A stretch of DNA of 64,000 bases from Roseobacter litoralis Och 149. Lineage in GTDB: Bacteria > Pseudomonadota > Alphaproteobacteria > Rhodobacterales > Rhodobacteraceae. This document shows positions 46,719 through 56,071 of this stretch, piece by piece (within the stretch, counting starts at the first letter, position 1; the number at the start of each line of letters is the position of its first letter). A model generated the notes under the pieces. That model had not been told where the DNA came from, searched no databases, and was given only the letters and a program-made list of their open reading frames with translations. Position numbers and translations under genes: made by a program. The stretch covers positions 434,001 through 498,000 of the forward strand of contig NC_015730.1 of the NCBI RefSeq assembly GCF_000154785.2, given 5' to 3'.

Positions 46719-46988
46719 TCAACCGTTAAAACCGCGGTCATCATAACCATTTATGAGGTGTTGTGCAGCTTTTTCACAGTCACCAGGACTGTCAATACGG
46801 CAAACCAGAGTCGCCCCTTTGAACACGGCGCTCGAATGCTCAAACGGGCCATTGCGCCCTTGTAGGGTGCGCGTACGGATTTCATATTCCTCGCCCTGGT
46901 AGACACCGGTGGTTATGCGTTCTTCGATCACCGTCGTACATGCAGCCAGCGCCACGCCGACTGCTGTTATAAGAGTTTTCGTTCTCAC
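46719..46988 (-). CDS. Small lipoprotein, paralogue of its neighbour
   Basis: 89 residues from GTG 46988, with AAGGAAG upstream. Signal MRTKTLITAVGVALAAC with lipobox LAAC, then TVIEERITTGVYQGEEYEIR and RTLQGRNGPFEHSSAVF, aligning along its length with the 85-residue lipoprotein downstream, including the CRIDSPGDC end. The pair looks like an old tandem duplication, well diverged outside the motifs. Co-oriented and possibly one transcript, but each has its own ribosome binding site. I do not recognise the family. Confidence 0.7.
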   Translation of the reverse strand: MRTKTLITAVGVALAACTTVIEERITTGVYQGEEYEIRTRTLQGRNGPFEHSSAVFKGATLVCRIDSPGDCEKAAQHLINGYDDRGFNG

Positions 46989-47079
46989 ACATCTTCCTTT
47001 CGTCGCTGGGTAACACTTGGGACATACGTTACACTTGGAAAGGCTGAATTGTTTGTGGTTACGGGAAATTGATCACGGG

Positions 47080-49353
47080 TCATCCATATTGAGCGACCGG
47101 CGTTCCTGCGATTGCGGAGACATTCAGCAACCCGCGTGCCGTAATCGAAGGCGACACGATATGCGCCCTGTTGCCCATACCCATCAAGATGGGCCCAACC
47201 TCAAGCCCGCCGCCTTTCATTTTCAGGATGTTGCGCACCCCGGAGGCCGCGTCCGCATGCGCAAAGACCAAAACGTTCGCGGCCCCTTCCATGCGATTGC
47301 CGGGTAGGATGCGCGCGCGCAGCTCTGCATCAAGGGCTGTGTCAATGTTCATCTCGCCCTCATAACAGAAATCATGATTACCACGATCTAGCAGCTCGAT
47401 TGCGCCGCGCAGACGCCCGCCCGTTCCGTCGCCTTTGTTGCCGAATTGCGACTGCGAGCAGAACGCGATCTTGGGCTCAACCCCGAAACGGCGCACATGA
47501 CGCGCGGCCCCGATTGCGATCTCTGCGATTTCCTCTGGTGTGGGATGCAGATGCACCTGCGTATCCGCGATGAACAGAGGCCCATCTTCGAGGATCATCA
47601 TTGAAAGCGCCCCGACCGGATGAAGGTTTTTACCGCCCAGAATTTGCGTGATGTAATTGAGGTGCCAGCTGAACTCCCCAAAGGTGCCACAGATCAGGCT
47701 GTCGGCCTCTTCGCGGTGCACCATCACGGCCCCGATTGCCGTGGTATTTGTGCGCATAATCGCCCGCGCAAGATCTGGCGTTACACCGCTGCGCGCGCGC
47801 AACTCGTGATAGCTTTCCCAATAGTCGCGGTAGCGCGGATCATTCTCGGGGTTCACCAAATCGACGTCACTGCCAAGTTTGATGTTCAGCCCCGCCTTTT
47901 CTATGCGCATTTCGATGACCTCGGGGCGGCCAATCAGGATGGGACGCTCGTTGGTTTCCTCCAGCATGGCCTGACTGGCGCGCAGGACCCTTTCGTCTTC
48001 GCCTTCTGCAAAAACGATGCGGCGCGGGGACTGCCGCGCCGCCTGAAACACAGGACGCATCAGCAAGGCTGATTTGAACACCGACCCGTTCAGTTTCTCC
48101 CGATATGCGCCAAGATCGTCAATCGGACGCGCGGCAACGCCGGTGTCCATCGCCGCTTTGGCAACTGCCGAAGACACGACCGCGACAAGACGTGGATCAA
48201 AGGGTTTCGGGATCAGATATTCTCCCCCGAATGTCATCTCTTCGCCCTTATAGGCCGCCGCCGCCTCAGCTGAGGTGCTTGCACGGGCAAGTTCTGCAAT
48301 CCCGTCGATGCATGCCAGCTGCATTTCATCATTGATGGTGGTCGCCCCGACATCCAAGGCACCCCGGAAGATAAAGGGAAAGCACAAGACATTGTTGACC
48401 TGATTGGGGAAATCGGACCGACCCGTTGCGATGATTGCATCAGGGGCCACGGCACGCACCGCATCCGGCAGGATTTCCGGCGTCGGGTTTGCGAGCGCGA
48501 AGATGATGGGCTTTTTCGCCATGCGCTGGACCATCTCCGGTTTCAGCACACCCGGCCCCGAAAGCCCCAGAAAGAGGTCAGCATCGTGAATAACATCATC
48601 AAGCGTGCGCAAATCGGTACGCTGTGCGAATTCCGATTTGATCGGGTTCATGTCCACGTCGCGGCCCTCATAAACGAGACCATGAATATCGCAGAGCCAG
48701 ATGTTCTCGCGTTTGACGCCAAGTTTTAGCAACATGTTCAGGCAAGCGATCCCCGCAGCACCGCCACCGGTTGAGACGATCTTGATGTCTTCAAAGCGCT
48801 TTCCCGCCACAAAAAGAGCATTCTTTGCAGCCGCCCCGACAACGATCGCTGTGCCGTGCTGATCGTCGTGAAATACGGGGATGTTCATGCGCTCGCGGCA
48901 AATCCGTTCAACGGTAAAACAATCCGGCGCCTTGATGTCTTCGAGGTTGATCGCGCCGAATGTCGGTTCCAGCGCGCATACGATGTCCGCCAGCTTTTCA
49001 GGGTCGGACTGGTCTACCTCAATGTCAAAACAATCGATGCTGGCAAATTTCTTGAACAGAACCGCTTTTCCTTCCATCACCGGTTTGGAGGCCAATGCGC
49101 CAATATTACCCAGGCCCAGCACGGCGGTGCCATTGGTAACAACAGCCACGAGGTTGGCTCGGGAGGTATAGCGGGCGGCTGCGGCGGGATCATTTTTTAT
49201 TTCAATGCAGGCTTCTGCCACACCGGGAGAATAGGCACGCGCTAGATCACGACCATTGGCCAGCGGCTTGGTTGCGCGTATTTCCAGTTTTCCGGGTTTG
49301 GGGTATTCGTGGTAATCCAGTGCTGCCTGGCGCAGGTTTGGTGTGTCTGACAT
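47080..49353 (-). CDS. maeB: NADP-dependent malic enzyme, fused to a phosphotransacetylase-like domain
   Basis: 757 residues with GGGAGGGG before the start. Residues about 1-430 are the malic enzyme: [12 protein letters not shown] with the catalytic Tyr, [20 protein letters not shown] with Lys, [11 protein letters not shown] for NADP. Residues about 435-757 resemble phosphate acetyltransferase ([39 protein letters not shown]) and are usually regulatory, binding acetyl-CoA. It converts malate to pyruvate and makes NADPH. A palindrome at 49379-49396 lies 26 bp upstream. Confidence 0.95.
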   Translation of the reverse strand: MSDTPNLRQAALDYHEYPKPGKLEIRATKPLANGRDLARAYSPGVAEACIEIKNDPAAAARYTSRANLVAVVTNGTAVLGLGNIGALASKPVMEGKAVLFKKFASIDCFDIEVDQSDPEKLADIVCALEPTFGAINLEDIKAPDCFTVERICRERMNIPVFHDDQHGTAIVVGAAAKNALFVAGKRFEDIKIVSTGGGAAGIACLNMLLKLGVKRENIWLCDIHGLVYEGRDVDMNPIKSEFAQRTDLRTLDDVIHDADLFLGLSGPGVLKPEMVQRMAKKPIIFALANPTPEILPDAVRAVAPDAIIATGRSDFPNQVNNVLCFPFIFRGALDVGATTINDEMQLACIDGIAELARASTSAEAAAAYKGEEMTFGGEYLIPKPFDPRLVAVVSSAVAKAAMDTGVAARPIDDLGAYREKLNGSVFKSALLMRPVFQAARQSPRRIVFAEGEDERVLRASQAMLEETNERPILIGRPEVIEMRIEKAGLNIKLGSDVDLVNPENDPRYRDYWESYHELRARSGVTPDLARAIMRTNTTAIGAVMVHREEADSLICGTFGEFSWHLNYITQILGGKNLHPVGALSMMILEDGPLFIADTQVHLHPTPEEIAEIAIGAARHVRRFGVEPKIAFCSQSQFGNKGDGTGGRLRGAIELLDRGNHDFCYEGEMNIDTALDAELRARILPGNRMEGAANVLVFAHADAASGVRNILKMKGGGLEVGPILMGMGNRAHIVSPSITARGLLNVSAIAGTPVAQYG

Positions 49354-49378
49354 ATGAAGTCCCCTCCCGTGGGCGTGG

Positions 49379-49396
49379 TAGTTTAATGCTAAACTA
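49379..49396. promoter_or_regulatory. Operator-like palindrome upstream of maeB
   Basis: TAGTTTA, ATGC, TAAACTA: a perfect 7-bp inverted repeat with a 4-bp centre that is itself nearly symmetric, in an AT-rich patch 26 bp before the maeB start on the minus strand. Its regulator is unknown. Confidence 0.45.
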
Positions 49397-49526
49397 TCTG
49401 CAAAATGACTGCCGACGGTTCATTACTGGACCCAAGGGCAGGAGTACAGCAGATGTTTACAACTGACCTGTAGCCAGCTTAATGATCATCGCAGCAAAAT
49501 CGACCCCAAAAGCGATGCGGTACCGG

Positions 49527-50195
49527 ATGATAGATCAGCAAAGCCCGACAGCGACATCAGAAAAGTGGCCGGGACTGGCCAGCGCAGCTGTGCTCAGTTT
49601 TGGCCTGATTGCGGTCTTCGTGATCGTCGATCTTTTGTTCTTTGCTCAGGGCCAGTCGTTCAAGCGCGAGGGCGGCGGTCTGGAGACGGCCTCGGCTGTG
49701 CTTTACATCCTTGCCGTCGTGGTTTTCTTTATCAAGACGCCGATGTCTGAATGGCTGCGTCTGTTTCACGTGCCCGCGTTGATGGCGCTTTTTGCCTGCA
49801 GGGAATTGGACTTTGACAAAGCTTTCACCGATGCAGGTATTCTGTCTCTGCGCCTTTACAGTGGTGATACTGCGCTTGGCACAAAGCTGATCGCGGGTGC
49901 GGTCGCGCTGTTTTCAATCTATGTCATTCTGCGCACGGCGTGGCGCGGCGGTCCAGCGGTCTTGCGTGCTTTGCGCGACGGCGCGCTTTGGCCTTGGTTT
50001 GCAATACTGGCCGGCGTTTTGGTTGTCGGCACGAAAACCGTTGATGGTCTGGGGCGCAAGCTGCTGGATTTCGGGATTGTGATTTCGGCAGATTTGGATG
50101 CGACAGCCTCGTTGGTGGAAGAGATTGGCGAGACCTTCATCCCCGTCTGCGCCATTCTGGCTATTGCGGCCCGGTGGAGAGGTCGCAAAACGTGA
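49527..50195 (+). CDS. Membrane protein of unknown function
   Basis: 222 residues from ATG 49527 (MIDQQSPTATSEKWPG); starts at 49482 and 49515 are also open and none has a clear ribosome binding site. About six hydrophobic segments: LASAAVLSFGLIAVFVIVDLL, ASAVLYILAVVVFF, LFHVPALMALFACREL, LIAGAVALFSIYVIL, WPWFAILAGVLVVG and TFIPVCAILAIAARW. ACRELDFDKAF in a loop and LVEEIGETFIPV before the last segment are the polar landmarks. Its end overlaps the next gene (GTGA). Confidence 0.6.
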   Translation: MIDQQSPTATSEKWPGLASAAVLSFGLIAVFVIVDLLFFAQGQSFKREGGGLETASAVLYILAVVVFFIKTPMSEWLRLFHVPALMALFACRELDFDKAFTDAGILSLRLYSGDTALGTKLIAGAVALFSIYVILRTAWRGGPAVLRALRDGALWPWFAILAGVLVVGTKTVDGLGRKLLDFGIVISADLDATASLVEEIGETFIPVCAILAIAARWRGRKT

Positions 50196-51283
50196 GTGAC
50201 ATACAGGCAGAGGTGCGCCTGCCGACGCAAGAGCTGCGTCAAGACATCCCATTTTTCACTAAGGTGCTGAAGATGCGGATGGATATGATCTATCCAGCTG
50301 ATGATCCCTCAGTGGCGGTGTTTTCCGGCCACGGATTGCGCGTCCGGATCGAAAAGGGCGCATCCGAACCTGCGGGGACGTTGCGCATCCTGACGGATGA
50401 TCCGGGTGGTTTCGCCGATGGACAGACCGTGCTCACAGCCCCTAACGGCACAAGGGTCGAGATTGCTGCGCTGAACGAACCTCTGATCCTGCCGGAAACG
50501 GTACATCGTTTCGTGGTGCGCAGGCTTGCCGATCAGGCCCCGTGGATCATCGGTCGTGCTGGCATGCAGTATCGTGATCTGATCCCGGACCGCCTCGGTG
50601 GGTCAATCATCGCCAGTCATATCCGCATCCCGGACGGCGGTCCGGTGCCGGATATGGTGCATTATCACACGGTCGGGTTTCAGCTGATCTTTTGTTATCG
50701 GGGGTGGGTTGATCTGGTCTACGAGGATCAGGGCGAACCCTTCCGTCTGCATGCGGGCAACTGCGTGATCCAGCCGCCGCAAATCCGCCATAGGGTGCTT
50801 TATGCTTCCGATAATATCGAGGTGATCGAAATTGGCGTACCGGCGGAACATGTCACGACGATAGATCATGACATGACGCTGCCCAACGGCCCGGCCAACC
50901 CGGACCGTGTGTTTGACGGGCAGCGCTTTGTGCACCACCGCGCAGAGCAGGCAACATGGGCGCCCTTTCGGATTCCGGGGTTTCAAAGCCGGGACACCAC
51001 TATTGCCGAACACACGAATGATGTGGCTGGTGTGCATGTCGTGCGTCCCGGTGAGGGCAGCACGGTCTGGACAGAGCATAACAGCGACATTCTCTTCACC
51101 TTTGTGATGGAGGGGCAGGTGACATTGGAAGGGGAAGGGCGCGATGCGTCTTTCCTGACGGCGGGGGATGCCTTTGTGATTCCGCCGCGGATGGCATATC
51201 GCCTGAGCGATCCGTCGTCTGATCTGGAGCTTTTGGAAGTCTCATTGCCCGGTGTGTTTGACACGAAAGTCGTGGCGCGCTGA
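50192..51283 (+). CDS. Bicupin protein with a glyoxalase-like N-terminal region
   Basis: 363 residues from GTG 50192, overlapping the previous stop. Residues about 1-110 (RLPTQELRQDIPFFTKVLKM, SVAVFSGHGLRVRIEKG) resemble a vicinal-oxygen-chelate module. Two cupin barrels follow: the first around MVHYHTVGFQLIFCYRGWVD (His ligands, about residues 155-215) and the second around GEGSTVWTEHNSDILFTFVM (about 285-355). Substrate unknown. Translational overlap with a polytopic membrane protein suggests the two work together. Confidence 0.65.
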   Translation: MSDIQAEVRLPTQELRQDIPFFTKVLKMRMDMIYPADDPSVAVFSGHGLRVRIEKGASEPAGTLRILTDDPGGFADGQTVLTAPNGTRVEIAALNEPLILPETVHRFVVRRLADQAPWIIGRAGMQYRDLIPDRLGGSIIASHIRIPDGGPVPDMVHYHTVGFQLIFCYRGWVDLVYEDQGEPFRLHAGNCVIQPPQIRHRVLYASDNIEVIEIGVPAEHVTTIDHDMTLPNGPANPDRVFDGQRFVHHRAEQATWAPFRIPGFQSRDTTIAEHTNDVAGVHVVRPGEGSTVWTEHNSDILFTFVMEGQVTLEGEGRDASFLTAGDAFVIPPRMAYRLSDPSSDLELLEVSLPGVFDTKVVAR

Positions 51284-51361
51284 AATATCCCCGCCGCCTC
51301 TTGCAATATGAGGCGCGGGCAGACACGCTATGATTGAGTGGTATGAATTGATGAGGCGCGA

Positions 51362-51751
51362 ATGTCCCTGAAAGATGCAGCAACAGCCGTGCGGGAAAAT
51401 GCCCATGTTCCCTATTCCAATTTCAAGGTCGGGGCGGCTGTGCGCGGCGCATCCGGCGCGGTTTACGTGGGCTGCAACGTGGAAAACGTGGCCTACCCGG
51501 AAGGCACCTGCGCCGAAGCGGGTGCAATCGCGGCCATGGTGGCAGCGGGGGAAAAAGTGATCATAGAGGCTTATGTGATCGCCGGATCGCCCATGCCGGT
51601 CAGCCCCTGTGGTGGCTGTCGGCAAAAACTTGCGGAATTTGCCGGGGCCGATGTGCCTGTGACCATGGCCACGACAACCGGTATTGAACAGAAAACGACC
51701 GTGGGTGCGCTCTTGCCCGGGGTGTTCAACACCGATCATATGAGCGTGTAG
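51362..51751 (+). CDS. cdd: Cytidine deaminase
   Basis: 129 residues, homotetrameric type. The zinc and catalytic motifs are TCAEAGAIAAM (Cys and the proton-shuttle Glu) and SPCGGCRQKLAEF (two Cys). YSNFKVGAAV and GCNVENVAYPEG bind the nucleoside. It converts cytidine and deoxycytidine to uridine forms. First gene of cdd-deoA-deoB-upp, one base before deoA. Confidence 0.95.
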   Translation: MSLKDAATAVRENAHVPYSNFKVGAAVRGASGAVYVGCNVENVAYPEGTCAEAGAIAAMVAAGEKVIIEAYVIAGSPMPVSPCGGCRQKLAEFAGADVPVTMATTTGIEQKTTVGALLPGVFNTDHMSV

Positions 51752-51752
51752 C

Positions 51753-53063
51753 ATGGCAGACGCACGTTCTGTCCTTGCGCGCCTGCGTCATGGTTCGGCC
51801 CTCACCACGACAGATATGAAATGGGTTGCGCAAGCGCTTGCGGATCACGGGATGAGTGATGCGCAGGCCGGTGCCTTTGCCATGGGCGTTTGTGCGCGTG
51901 GTTTGCGTGATCCTGAGCGGGTCGCGCTGACGCTGGCGATGCGTGACAGTGGCAAGGTGTTGCGGTGGGATCTGCCGGGGCCGATACTCGACAAACACTC
52001 AACGGGTGGCGTGGGCGATTGCATCTCCTTGGTGCTTGCGCCCGCTCTGGCGGCCTGCGGGGCCTATGTGCCGATGATTTCGGGTCGCGGCCTTGGCCAT
52101 ACCGGCGGAACACTAGATAAGCTGGAGGCGATACCGGGTCTTGTCACGCAACTGGACGAGGACCGGTTTCGCGCCGTCGTTTCAGAAGCAGGCTGCGCGA
52201 TCGTGGGGGCCAACGCTGATATCGCCCCGGCGGATCGCAGGCTTTATGCGGTGCGGGATGTGACCTCGACGGTTGATAGTCTTGATCTGATCACCGCATC
52301 CATCCTGTCCAAGAAACTCGCCGCAGGCCTTGAGGGGCTGGTGCTTGATGTCAAGATCGGCAGTGGCGCATTCATGAAGGATAAAAAGGCGGCACAGGCA
52401 CTGGCGCACGCATTGGTCACAACGGCGAATGCTGCGGAGTGCAAAACCACTGCGCTGATCAGCGACATGAGCCAACCGCTCGCGCCGAGCCTTGGCAATG
52501 CGCTTGAGGTGGCCGAAGTCATGCGCGTTCTGACAGGTGCTGCTGATGGGCCGCTGGTTGAACTATCGGTCGCGCTGGGCGGGGTGCTGTTGGCCAATGC
52601 GGGGTCCGCCAATGACGTACAGGCCGGGGCCGATGCCATCCGTGCCGCGATCAAAGAGGGGCGCGCCGCGACCCAGTTCGGGCGGATGGTTGCCGCCATG
52701 GGAGGGCCGGTGCATTTCGTGGAGAACTGGCAACGTTTCCTACCCGAAGCGACCGTGATCCGCGAGGTTTCCGCCCTGCAATCGGGCCATATCGCTGCGA
52801 TTGACGGCGAAGCCCTGGGGCTGGCCGTTGTCAGCCTTGGCGGTGGTCGGCGCGTTGAGACGGACAAGATCGACCCCCGCGTCGGTCTGACACAGGTGGT
52901 GCGGCTTGGGGCCAAGGTTCGCAAGGGTCAGCCTTTGGCGGTTGTGCATGCCAGCCGACCCGACGATGCGGATCGCGCGGTTGCTGCAGTGCGCGCTGCG
53001 ATCTCCCTCTCGGAGAGTGACACAATCGCTGTGCCTGACCTGATACATGAAAGGGTTGGATGA
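51753..53063 (+). CDS. deoA: Thymidine phosphorylase
   Basis: 436 residues, normal length. DKHSTGGVGDCISLVLAPAL is the phosphate-binding loop, SGRGLGHTGGTLDKLEAIPG the family signature, and KIGSGAFMKD the third conserved block. It splits thymidine and deoxyuridine to the base and deoxyribose 1-phosphate, which DeoB then isomerises. Its stop lies inside the first codons of deoB. Confidence 0.96.
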   Translation: MADARSVLARLRHGSALTTTDMKWVAQALADHGMSDAQAGAFAMGVCARGLRDPERVALTLAMRDSGKVLRWDLPGPILDKHSTGGVGDCISLVLAPALAACGAYVPMISGRGLGHTGGTLDKLEAIPGLVTQLDEDRFRAVVSEAGCAIVGANADIAPADRRLYAVRDVTSTVDSLDLITASILSKKLAAGLEGLVLDVKIGSGAFMKDKKAAQALAHALVTTANAAECKTTALISDMSQPLAPSLGNALEVAEVMRVLTGAADGPLVELSVALGGVLLANAGSANDVQAGADAIRAAIKEGRAATQFGRMVAAMGGPVHFVENWQRFLPEATVIREVSALQSGHIAAIDGEALGLAVVSLGGGRRVETDKIDPRVGLTQVVRLGAKVRKGQPLAVVHASRPDDADRAVAAVRAAISLSESDTIAVPDLIHERVG

Positions 53064-54253
53064 TGGCGCGCGCCTTTCTGGTCGTCATGGATTCCGTCGG
53101 TATCGGGGGTGCACCCGATGTGGCGGCGTATTTCAACGGTGATATACCTGATACCGGCGCGAATACCGTCGGCCATATCGCGCAGCAATGCGCGCGGGGA
53201 TTAGCGTCAGTTGAACGTGAGGGGCCGTTGAAAGTACCGCATCTGGACGGGCTGGGCTTGGGCCGGGCGGTTCAACTGGCCAGCGGTGCTGTTGCTCCGG
53301 GGCTGGGGCGAGAACCCAAAGGGGTTTGGGGGGCGGCAACCGAAACATCCACCGGCAAGGATACGCCATCAGGGCATTGGGAACTGGCGGGCCTGCCTGT
53401 CCCCTGGACGTGGCACCATTTCACGCAAACCACGAAATCTTTTCCTCCGGAGCTGATCCAGCGGGTGTGTGATCTTGCCAAAGTGGATGGTATCTTGGGC
53501 AACTGCCACGCCTCCGGCACCGAGATTGTGGCCGAGTTCGGCGAAGAACACATGCGCACGGGCAAGCCCATTTGCTATACCTCTGCGGACTCGGTTTTTC
53601 AGATCGCGGCGCATGAAGACAGTTTTGGACTGCAACGCCTGATGGATCTGTGTGCGGATCTCGCGCCGTTCCTGCACCGCATGAAAGTGGGGCGTGTGAT
53701 CGCGCGACCCTTTAGGGGGACGGAAAGTGCGGGCTTTAAACGCACAGGAAACCGCCGCGACTTTGCGATTGCGCCGCCGGGCCCTGTGCTGACCAACTGG
53801 GTGCAGGATGCGGGTCGTCGTGTCTATGCGGTGGGCAAGATCGGCGATATCTTTTCGATGCAAGGCATTGATCAGGTCTTTAAAGGCAGTGACGCGGAGT
53901 TGATGGTCCACCTGCAATCCCTTCTCGACACAGCCGAAGAAGGCAGCCTGACATTTGCCAATTTCGTTGAATTCGACAGCCTTTACGGGCACCGCCGGGA
54001 TGTGTCGGGCTATGCTTGCGCGCTGGAATGGTTTGATGTCTGTCTGGGGCGTATGCTGGCCCGGCTGCAGGCGGGTGATATGTTGCTTATCACAGCCGAT
54101 CACGGCAATGATCCTACATGGCGCGGCACGGATCATACCCGCGAACGTGTGCCGGTGCTGATCGCTGGTAAAGGCGTAGGGCAGCTAGGCCATATCGGGT
54201 TTAGGGATGTGGCCGCTTTGGTCGCGCAGCACCTTGATGTGCCGGTGCCCTAA
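53063..54253 (+). CDS. deoB: Phosphopentomutase
   Basis: 396 residues from the second of two adjacent ATG codons (53060, 53063); AAGGG lies 7 nt before 53063. Alkaline-phosphatase superfamily metal ligands are seen in VVMDSVGIGGAPD, the catalytic Thr in ETSTGKDTPSGHWE and ITADHGNDPTWRGTDHTRE. It interconverts (deoxy)ribose 1- and 5-phosphates. It overlaps deoA by one base and is followed by upp after 57 bp. Confidence 0.96.
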   Translation: MARAFLVVMDSVGIGGAPDVAAYFNGDIPDTGANTVGHIAQQCARGLASVEREGPLKVPHLDGLGLGRAVQLASGAVAPGLGREPKGVWGAATETSTGKDTPSGHWELAGLPVPWTWHHFTQTTKSFPPELIQRVCDLAKVDGILGNCHASGTEIVAEFGEEHMRTGKPICYTSADSVFQIAAHEDSFGLQRLMDLCADLAPFLHRMKVGRVIARPFRGTESAGFKRTGNRRDFAIAPPGPVLTNWVQDAGRRVYAVGKIGDIFSMQGIDQVFKGSDAELMVHLQSLLDTAEEGSLTFANFVEFDSLYGHRRDVSGYACALEWFDVCLGRMLARLQAGDMLLITADHGNDPTWRGTDHTRERVPVLIAGKGVGQLGHIGFRDVAALVAQHLDVPVP

Positions 54254-54310
54254 ATGCTTTATACAAATGCTGACGCGAATTAATAATGCAAAACGCCAAA
54301 GAAAGAATCT

Positions 54311-54943
54311 ATGTCTGATCATGTGACAATCGTTGACCACCCTTTGGTGCAGCATAAGCTGACCATCATGCGGGATAAGAAAACGCCGACCGCCGTCTTT
54401 CGCCAGTTGTTACGCGAAATCAGTCAGTTGCTGGCCTATGAGGTGACGCGGGGTCTGCCCATGACCACAAAGACGATTGAGACGCCGATGCAGGAGATGC
54501 AAGCGCCAACGCTTGCGGGCAAAAAGCTTGCGTTGATTTCGATCCTGCGGGCTGGCAATGGCCTGTTGGACGGCGTGTTGGAACTGATCCCTTCGGCCCG
54601 TGTGGGGTTTGTCGGGCTTTATCGCGACGAGGAAACACTGCAGCCCGTTCAATACTACTTTAAGGTGCCCGAAGCGCTGGAGGACCGTCTCGTGATTGCG
54701 GTTGATCCGATGCTGGCGACAGGCAATTCCTCGGTGGCGGCGATTGACCTTTTGAAACAGGCCGGGGCAACAAACATCCGGTTTTTGTGCCTGTTGGCCG
54801 CCCCCGAAGGCATCAAGCGCATGCAGGAGGCGCACCCGGATGTCCCGATTGTGACAGCGGCAGTGGATGCGCAGCTAAATGACGTCGGGTATATCGTGCC
54901 CGGTCTGGGCGATGCCGGTGACCGGATGTTTGGCACGAAATAG
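54311..54943 (+). CDS. upp: Uracil phosphoribosyltransferase
   Basis: 210 residues. It makes UMP from uracil and [24 protein letters not shown] opens the protein, [20 protein letters not shown] and [19 protein letters not shown] form the PRPP loop, and [21 protein letters not shown] the uracil site. It completes the pyrimidine salvage set; a convergent gene ends 9 bp away. Confidence 0.97.
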   Translation: MSDHVTIVDHPLVQHKLTIMRDKKTPTAVFRQLLREISQLLAYEVTRGLPMTTKTIETPMQEMQAPTLAGKKLALISILRAGNGLLDGVLELIPSARVGFVGLYRDEETLQPVQYYFKVPEALEDRLVIAVDPMLATGNSSVAAIDLLKQAGATNIRFLCLLAAPEGIKRMQEAHPDVPIVTAAVDAQLNDVGYIVPGLGDAGDRMFGTK

Positions 54944-54952
54944 GGCGTTTAC

Positions 54953-55966
54953 TTACCCGCCACAGATATTCTGCAATCTCAACCAATCCGCATCGCTCAG
55001 CAGTGGAGGGGCGGTGCGGCCTGCCATCGGGTCAGCCTCGATCAAGCTCAGCACGCTTTCCCCCGTGATATCCCGGGCATAGGCATAGGGTGTGCTGCGC
55101 AGGTTTCGCTCGGAAAAGGCCTGCAACAGGGGCGCGTCGGGCGGAAAGCTGCGCGGTTGTGTGAGGAGATATTCGGCGTAGCTGTCTAAAGTATCCCCAT
55201 CAAGGCTGCCCGTCGTTAAAAGCTGGAAGCTCACGGCGGTGCCCATCGTTTCGAGCAAGGCGCGCAGTGGGTCCGATCCGGCCATCAGGGTCTTTTCAGC
55301 AAGAACAAAGCCCGCGGCGACATCAGGTTCTTCGTAATCCTCGACCAAGGCACGGTCGATCAGGATGCGCCCGCCGGGCAGGTGCAAACTGCCGGTCACA
55401 GCGCTCGGCATGATGCTCAGCGGGCCGCTGCCCAATTTGGCGCGCAGCACTTGCGCTGTGCGCAGCCCGGCAGGTTCCGCACAGGCGGGACCGGTCATGC
55501 GTTCGATCCGTGTCAGCAGTGCGGCACCGATCTCGGCGCGTTTGACGTCGGGCACGACAGAGACCGTATGCGTGATCAAAGCGCCGGGCAGCCAGAAAAC
55601 CGCAGCCGCAATGACAAGAGCAAAAGACACCGCCATGCCCAGCCAGCGCAATCGTCCCGGACGCGGGCGATTGCGTTCTACCGCACGGCGCAGCTTTTCG
55701 ATGGCGTCAATCATCTGGGCTTCATCTGCGGCAAGCTCGATGGTTTCACCGGTGTCGCCTTCGGGATGAAAAATAGCCGGTCTGACACCCGGGTTTGCCC
55801 GCTGCACCGCCGCCAGTGACCAATGCGTGATCGCCTGATCGCGCAGATCTGAGATGACCAGCGTTGCATCGCCAACGGACAGCACGACCTCGCGCCGCTG
55901 ATCATCAGGCGATGCGCGCCACAAAGCGGTCGCTTCCAGTCGCGCGTATTTTTTCAGGGCCGTCAT
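54953..55966 (-). CDS. Membrane-anchored protein, possibly a degenerate M48-type peptidase
   Basis: 337 residues. A cytoplasmic N-terminal part of about 105 residues, which looks PH-like (LEATALWRASPDDQRREVVL), precedes one membrane segment (WLGMAVSFALVIAAAVFWLPG) and a periplasmic domain. There, LPGGRILIDRALVEDYEEPDVAAGFVLAEKTL parallels the M48 pattern GG-x-I-x-x-x-x-x-L before HExxH, but the zinc-binding His residues are replaced (VLAEK). If related, it is catalytically dead. I do not know a function. It is the last gene before the convergent upp. Confidence 0.5.
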   Translation of the reverse strand: MTALKKYARLEATALWRASPDDQRREVVLSVGDATLVISDLRDQAITHWSLAAVQRANPGVRPAIFHPEGDTGETIELAADEAQMIDAIEKLRRAVERNRPRPGRLRWLGMAVSFALVIAAAVFWLPGALITHTVSVVPDVKRAEIGAALLTRIERMTGPACAEPAGLRTAQVLRAKLGSGPLSIMPSAVTGSLHLPGGRILIDRALVEDYEEPDVAAGFVLAEKTLMAGSDPLRALLETMGTAVSFQLLTTGSLDGDTLDSYAEYLLTQPRSFPPDAPLLQAFSERNLRSTPYAYARDITGESVLSLIEADPMAGRTAPPLLSDADWLRLQNICGG

Positions 55967-56071
55967 GGCTGTGTTTTTCTGCTCGGGTTTGCCTTTACGC
56001 AGTCTAGCACTGCCGCGCGCAGGCGGGCAATGGCTGAGGACGCGCAGACGCTGGACGATGCATGGCGGGGC

